From: Aldrovandia affinis
Taxonomy: Eukaryota > Chordata > Actinopteri > Notacanthiformes > Halosauridae
DNA length: 64,000 nucleotides
Direction: 5' to 3'
NCBI GenBank assembly: GCA_029706075.1
Contig: JAINUG010000031.1
Location: 3,331,001-3,395,000 of the forward strand
Shown here: positions 60,001 to 64,000 of the stretch, piece by piece
Layout of the letters: the number at the start of each line of letters is the position of its first letter
Position numbering within the stretch: the stretch's first letter is position 1
The notes under the pieces: model-generated
Seen by the model: the letters and a program-made list of their open reading frames with translations, nothing else
Told to the model about the DNA's origin: nothing
The model's database searches: none
Made by a program: the position numbers and the translations under genes

Positions 60001-61695
60001 TCAATATTGTCATTGTGAAGTTAGTCATAATAAATAATGAGCTGGTAAGATGGCACCGCTTTAATTTATACCTATTCAATAAATAGCAATACATGTACAC
60101 CACTAACAGTTCTACCAGGAAATGTATCCCAAAATGGTAATGTGTTTCTTTCCTTAGGATGGTCCAATTATCTCCTTCAATGCACAGACCACTTTAAAAA
60201 ATTTCTGCATATGGCAGCAAACTGAGAATCACCCAGATGAAAACCACCATTCCCATCACGACACCGCCATCCTCATCACCAGGTACAGTAGACCTCTGCC
60301 TATGCCTCGCGGTTGACTGTACTGCGGGTGAAGGAGCCGGCCCTCTCATGGGGTTAGGGTTGAGCTCTGAGGTCATCGTACAGCCCCAGTCCCAGACCCT
60401 CTCTCCAGAGTCCCATGAAAAGAAACAGCAGCTCCTGCCAAAGTCAGCGATCCACAAAAGGGACTGTGGGAATGGTCTATATCAACCATATTTGCATTGT
60501 GGGACATGCAGTCCTCATTTCAATTGGTGCTGCTGTATCAACATACAGATTAAAGGGGACAGGCCAACCACTTGCCAGGCAGCATTGTCGTCCTGATGAG
60601 CAGGGATGGGCAGTGTTTTAAATTCATGTATTTGAAATATGTGTTGGCTTGAATTTCATATGTAATACGTGTTGCTCACCTATTTTTTTGTATGGTTTAT
60701 GCCTCTGTGCCACCTGCAAAGCAACCTTCACCTTCATCCCTTTGATTGTAATTTGTAGATGCATTTTTGGGAGGTATTTTGTAACACAATACATTTGTGT
60801 ACTTTTGCCCATTCCTGCTGATAAGTGGCAGGCCCATGTACCCTGCACTCAATAGTGTGATAGAGAAAGGAAAGAAAGGCAGGGAAGGTTTTTGGGAATG
60901 GTGTAAACTGAATACATTACATATTTGTGATAGAGATGTACATTTAGAATAATTTGCTATTCTAACATAGACTGTAAATGTGAATGATCCAAAGTTTTTT
61001 CTTCCTAAGCACGGTATTTCTTTCTATGTAAATAATAGCAAGATATGTGTTCACTCCCACTTTCAGGCAGAAAAATGTATAATATGAGAATGTATCTTAT
61101 TCAGAATTCGTAGGTGATTCTTTGTGAATACTGATGAGAAAGTATAACATGTTTTTTTAATTCTTAATATTATGTTTTTTAACAAGAATGGGACTTATCA
61201 AAGTAGTCCATTAGTGATCTCATGGTCAGACATTCAAAGTATTTGAATATATTGTCTCATACATAGTCTACAGAGGCACACTGATTCAGTAATACATTAT
61301 TTTGATGTCAATGGCCTTTCTTTGCATTTCCATCACAGGCAGGATATCTGCCGGGCCCGGGATAAGTGTGACACTTTAGGTAAGACCCTTTTCCCTTATT
61401 CAGTTATGTGCTATTCTTAAACATATGCTATTTTTGTTTAGTATATGTGTAAGCAAGGAGAGAACGCACAAGTACTGTATGCATACATGAATAGGGTAAC
61501 CTGGTGAGGGTTATAAGGATGAAAATGCTGTTCATAATGTCGATGATGATGACAATGATGATGATGATGACGAACTTCTGGACATGCAGGTCTGGCAGAG
61601 TTGGGCACTGTGTGTGATCCTTACAGGAGCTGCAGTATCAGCGAAGATAATGGACTCAGCACTGCATTCACTATTGCCCATGAGCTGGGCCACGT
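54003..61695 (+). CDS. adamts9: ADAMTS metalloprotease, ADAMTS9-like, first eight exons (partial at window end)
   Basis: Secreted zinc protease of the GON-ADAMTS group; the mammalian enzyme cleaves versican and other matrix proteoglycans. Exons: 54003-54102 (signal peptide [17 protein letters not shown]), 54341-54735 and 56722-56884 (prodomain), 59178-59467, 59961-60044, 60158-60282, 61339-61379, 61590-61695. All introns are GT-AG and phases join cleanly (1,0,1,0,0,2,1,2). The prodomain has [34 protein letters not shown]-glycosylation sites and two furin-type sites: KRKKR/S early, and [15 protein letters not shown] at the mature N-terminus in exon 4. The catalytic domain follows ([49 protein letters not shown]) to HELGHV, the first part of HExxHxxGxxH, where the window's last exon ends. 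Spellings such as [13 protein letters not shown] favour ADAMTS9 over ADAMTS20. Ancillary TSP1 and GON domains would lie downstream. Start chosen at the ATG that opens a good signal peptide. Confidence 0.9.
54736..56721 (+). other. ADAMTS intron 2
   Basis: GT-AG intron of about 2 kb. It holds an open stretch at 55066-55416 that resembles nothing in the ADAMTS family and that I do not call as a gene. No mobile element recognised. Confidence 0.7.
56885..59177 (+). other. ADAMTS intron 3, containing CA repeats
   Basis: GT-AG intron of about 2.3 kb. Two CA microsatellites begin about 40 nt after the 5' splice site. A G+C-richer patch at 57140-57330 is open on the plus strand but matches nothing in ADAMTS9 and shows no convincing acceptor/donor pair. 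Confidence 0.7.
56927..57075. repeat. (CA)n microsatellites in ADAMTS intron 3
   Basis: Two CA runs (about 56927-56964 and 56996-57075) separated by TGTTAAGCACGC-like sequence; the second has close to 40 units. Long open frames on both strands here are artefacts of the repeat. Confidence 0.97.
60283..61338 (+). other. ADAMTS intron 6
   Basis: GT-AG intron of about 1.06 kb. The first 300 bp are comparatively G+C-rich and open in one frame, but this reads through a good donor (AG/GTACAG) and does not resemble the family. Nothing else recognised. Confidence 0.65.
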
Positions 61696-61739
61696 GTGAG
61701 TACTGTGCCTATCCTCTTATCATCACACATACGTACATG

Positions 61740-61935
61740 TACTCACACACACACATACACTCACTCCAATAGACATTTACATTTTTTTTTTTTTTTTACA
61801 TTTTACATTTTACATTTTACAATAGACACACACACTCACTCTCTCACACAGGCAAACACACACTTACCCCTACACACACAGACACACGCACTCATTCACT
61901 CCCACGCAGACAGGCAGACACATACACAGTGTGTT
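61740..61935. repeat. CA-rich tract with poly-T and TTTACA units
   Basis: Early part of ADAMTS intron 8: CACACA runs, a poly-T run (about 61783-61797) and about four TTTACAT/TTTTACA units, then more CA-rich sequence. The TTTACA units recall the ends of L2-tailed SINEs, but no SINE body is present. Confidence 0.8.
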
Positions 61936-62089
61936 GTTTAATGTCAAACAACAGATTTTTAGGAAAAATCGGCCCATTTCTCACGTATTGTTGAGATGGC
62001 CTTCTAAACGGTTTTAAAAACAAGGATATATTATTCAGGCCTGTATTCAATCGAACCTCAAAGTGACTTTTCTCATCCTAATGTGTGTA

Positions 62090-64000
62090 CACAACCGGTC
62101 AAAAGTTTTAAAACACCCCCATTTTTCCAGTTTTTACTGAAGTTTAAGCAGTTCAAGTCCAGTGAATAACCTGAAATGGTACAAAGGTAAGCGGTAAACT
62201 GCCAGAGATTAAAAGTTTAGGTTTAGGTTACCAAAAACTGAAAAATAATGTACATTTGGCAGTGAGTACAGTTTCCTACACCATCAAAAGGGACTTGGAA
62301 ACTGGAGGAAACTGACAGGAAGAGGTCTGGCAGACCCAAAGCCACAACAAAATCAGGAGACAAGTTTCTGAGAGTCAACAGCTTGCGTGATAGGCGGCTC
62401 ACAGGACAACAGCTTCAAGCACAGCTTAACACTGGTCGAAGTAAGGAAGTCTCAGTTTCAACTGTGAAGAGAAGACTTCAAGCTGCAGGTTTGACAGGTC
62501 GAGTGGCATTAAGAAAGCCATTGCTAAGATGGCAAAAAAAGAAAAAGTGGCTTGCCTGGGCCATGAAGCACCGCCAGTGGACTACTGAAGACTGGAAGAA
62601 GGTCTTATGGACCGATTAATCAAAATTTGAAATCTTTGGTTAATCACGCAGGGTTTTCGTATGCCGTTGAGTAGGCGAAAGGATGGTTCCTCAGTGTGTG
62701 AGACCAACTGTCAAACATGGAGGAGGAAGCGTGATGGTGTGGGGCTCTTTTGCTGGATCCAGAGTCGGCGACTTGCACAGAGTGACTGGCACCCTGAACC
62801 AAAAGGGCTACCACAGCATTTTTCAGTGCCATGCAATACCCTCTGGTCTACGCCTAGTTGGTCAGGGGTTCATCCTACAGCAAGATAATGACCCAAAACA
62901 TACCTCCATGCTATTTCAGAACTACCTTAAAAGAAAAGAACAAGACGGTAGGCTTCAAATCATGGAATGGTCACCACAGTCTCCAGACTTAAACCCCATC
63001 GAGCTGGTTTGGGATTAACTGGACAGAAGGGTAAAAGAAAAGCAAGCTACAAGTGCAACACATTTGTGGGAACTTCTGCAACAGTGTTGAGAAGAACTTT
63101 CCAAACAATATTTGATTTCCATTGTAGAAAGAATGCCACAAGTGTGTTCGGCTGTTATATCTGCAAAAGGTGGCTAATTTGATGAGTCCAAAATTTTAAA
63201 TCTTCGGTTAATCACGCAGGGTTTTCATACGCCGTCGAGTAGATGAAAGAATGGTTCCTCAGTGTGTGGCATCAACTGTCAAACATGGAGGAGGAAGCGT
63301 GATGGTCTGGGGCTCTTTTGCTGGATCCAGAGTCGGCGACTTGCACAGAGTGACTGGCACCCTGAACCAAAAGGGCTACCACAGCATTTTGCAGCGCCAT
63401 GCAATACCCTCTGGTCTACGCCGAGTTGGTCAGGGGTTCATCCTACAGCAAGATAATGACCCAAAACATACCTCCATGCTATTTCAGAACTACCTTAAAA
63501 GAAAAGAACAAGACGGTAGGCTTCAAATCATGGAATGGCCAGCACAGTCTCCAGACTTAAACCCCATCGAGCTGGTTTGGGATGAACTGGACAGAAGGGT
63601 GAAAGCAAAGCAAGCTACAAGTGCAACACATTTGTGGGAACTTCTGCAACAGTGTTGAGAAGAACTTTCCAAACAATATTTGATTTCCATTGTAGAAAGA
63701 ATGCCACGAGTGTGTTCGGCTGTTATATCTGCAAAAGGTGGCTACTTTGATGAGTCAATTTTTTTTAATCTTCGGTTAATCACGCAGGGTTTTCGTACGC
63801 CGTCGAGTAGGCGAAAGAATGGTTCCTCAGTGTGTGACACCAACTGTCAAACATGGAGGAGGAAGCGTGATGGTCTGGGGCTCTTTTGCTGGATCCAGAG
63901 TCGGCGACTTGCACAGAGTGACTGGCACCCTGAACCAAAAGGGTTACCACAGCATTTTTCAGCGCCATGCAATACCCTCTGGTCTACGCCTAGTTGATCA
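62090..64000 (+). mobile_element. Tc1-like transposon with tandemly repeated catalytic half (open at window end)
   Basis: The left end CACAACCGGTCAAAAGTTTT follows a TA at 62088-62089. The transposase N-terminal half is recognisable but damaged (GRPKATTKSGDKFLRVN, then an intact run RRLTGQQLQAQLNTGRS to WKKVLWTD at 62619). The catalytic second half (VKHGGGSVMVWGSF, QQDNDPKHTS with the second Asp, SPDLNPIELVWD with the Glu) then occurs three times. It lies in intron 8 of the ADAMTS gene, same strand. The right terminal repeat is outside the window. Confidence 0.9.
62641..64000 (+). repeat. 568-bp tandem repeat of Tc1 transposase 3' half
   Basis: TAATCACGCA recurs at 62641, 63209 and 63777, spaced exactly 568 bp each time. 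Units 1 and 2 are complete and unit 3 is cut by the window edge. Units are nearly identical (scattered substitutions only). The second unit has the best frame (63251-63658, DELDRRVKAKQA after the catalytic Glu); in the first, the codon after VWD is a stop. Confidence 0.95.

Noticed and set aside
54003-61695. ADAMTS20 as the identity of the protease
   Set aside because: Its prodomain and catalytic spellings (for example SLSYLGTICDPLQS in my memory of ADAMTS20) fit less well than ADAMTS9; a tree with both paralogues would settle it.
1-64000. CRISPR arrays, bacterial operons or riboswitches
   Set aside because: The window is vertebrate nuclear DNA with spliced genes; the direct repeats seen are microsatellites, minisatellites and transposons.

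Overview
The window is vertebrate nuclear DNA, almost certainly from a teleost fish. The evidence is intronless RH1 rhodopsin genes (in ray-finned fishes the visual rhodopsin is a retrogene), fish-type L2 LINEs whose 3' tails are shared with tRNA-derived SINEs, Tc1, hAT and Harbinger DNA transposons, and long CA/GT microsatellites. I cannot name the species. Two intronless RH1 genes in tandem would fit several early-branching or deep-water teleost lineages.

Layout. (1) 1-8362: a direct tandem segmental duplication, both units carrying an RH1 gene on the minus strand. The right-hand copy (7037-8095) is a complete 352-residue rhodopsin. The left-hand copy (701-1585) is an open reading frame of 294 codons from which a 174-bp in-frame deletion removed all of transmembrane helix 7 with the chromophore lysine. 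Between the units lie a relic of Ty3/gypsy gag and a 5'-truncated CR1/L2-group LINE. (2) 8824-11928: two inverted arms of about 460 bp at roughly 95% identity, around a 2.2-kb spacer that holds a candidate non-autonomous hAT element. (3) 11.9-53.9 kb: about 42 kb in which I find no host gene, only L2 LINE pieces, tRNA-derived SINEs, microsatellites and three Tc1-type or nested DNA transposons. The clearest is a Tc1 element (38186-42219) invaded by a Harbinger element and a hAT element, each with its own target-site duplication. (4) 54003-61695: the first eight exons of a secreted metalloprotease, best matched to ADAMTS9, on the plus strand. The gene runs off the right edge after the first part of its zinc-binding motif. 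(5) 62090-64000: a Tc1 transposon in the next intron whose catalytic half is repeated in tandem with an exact 568-bp period and continues past the window end.

The rhodopsin genes and the ADAMTS gene are transcribed divergently. They are unrelated in function: one encodes the rod photopigment, the other an extracellular-matrix protease. Any regulatory elements for either would have to lie in the long gene-free interval, which I cannot resolve further from sequence alone.
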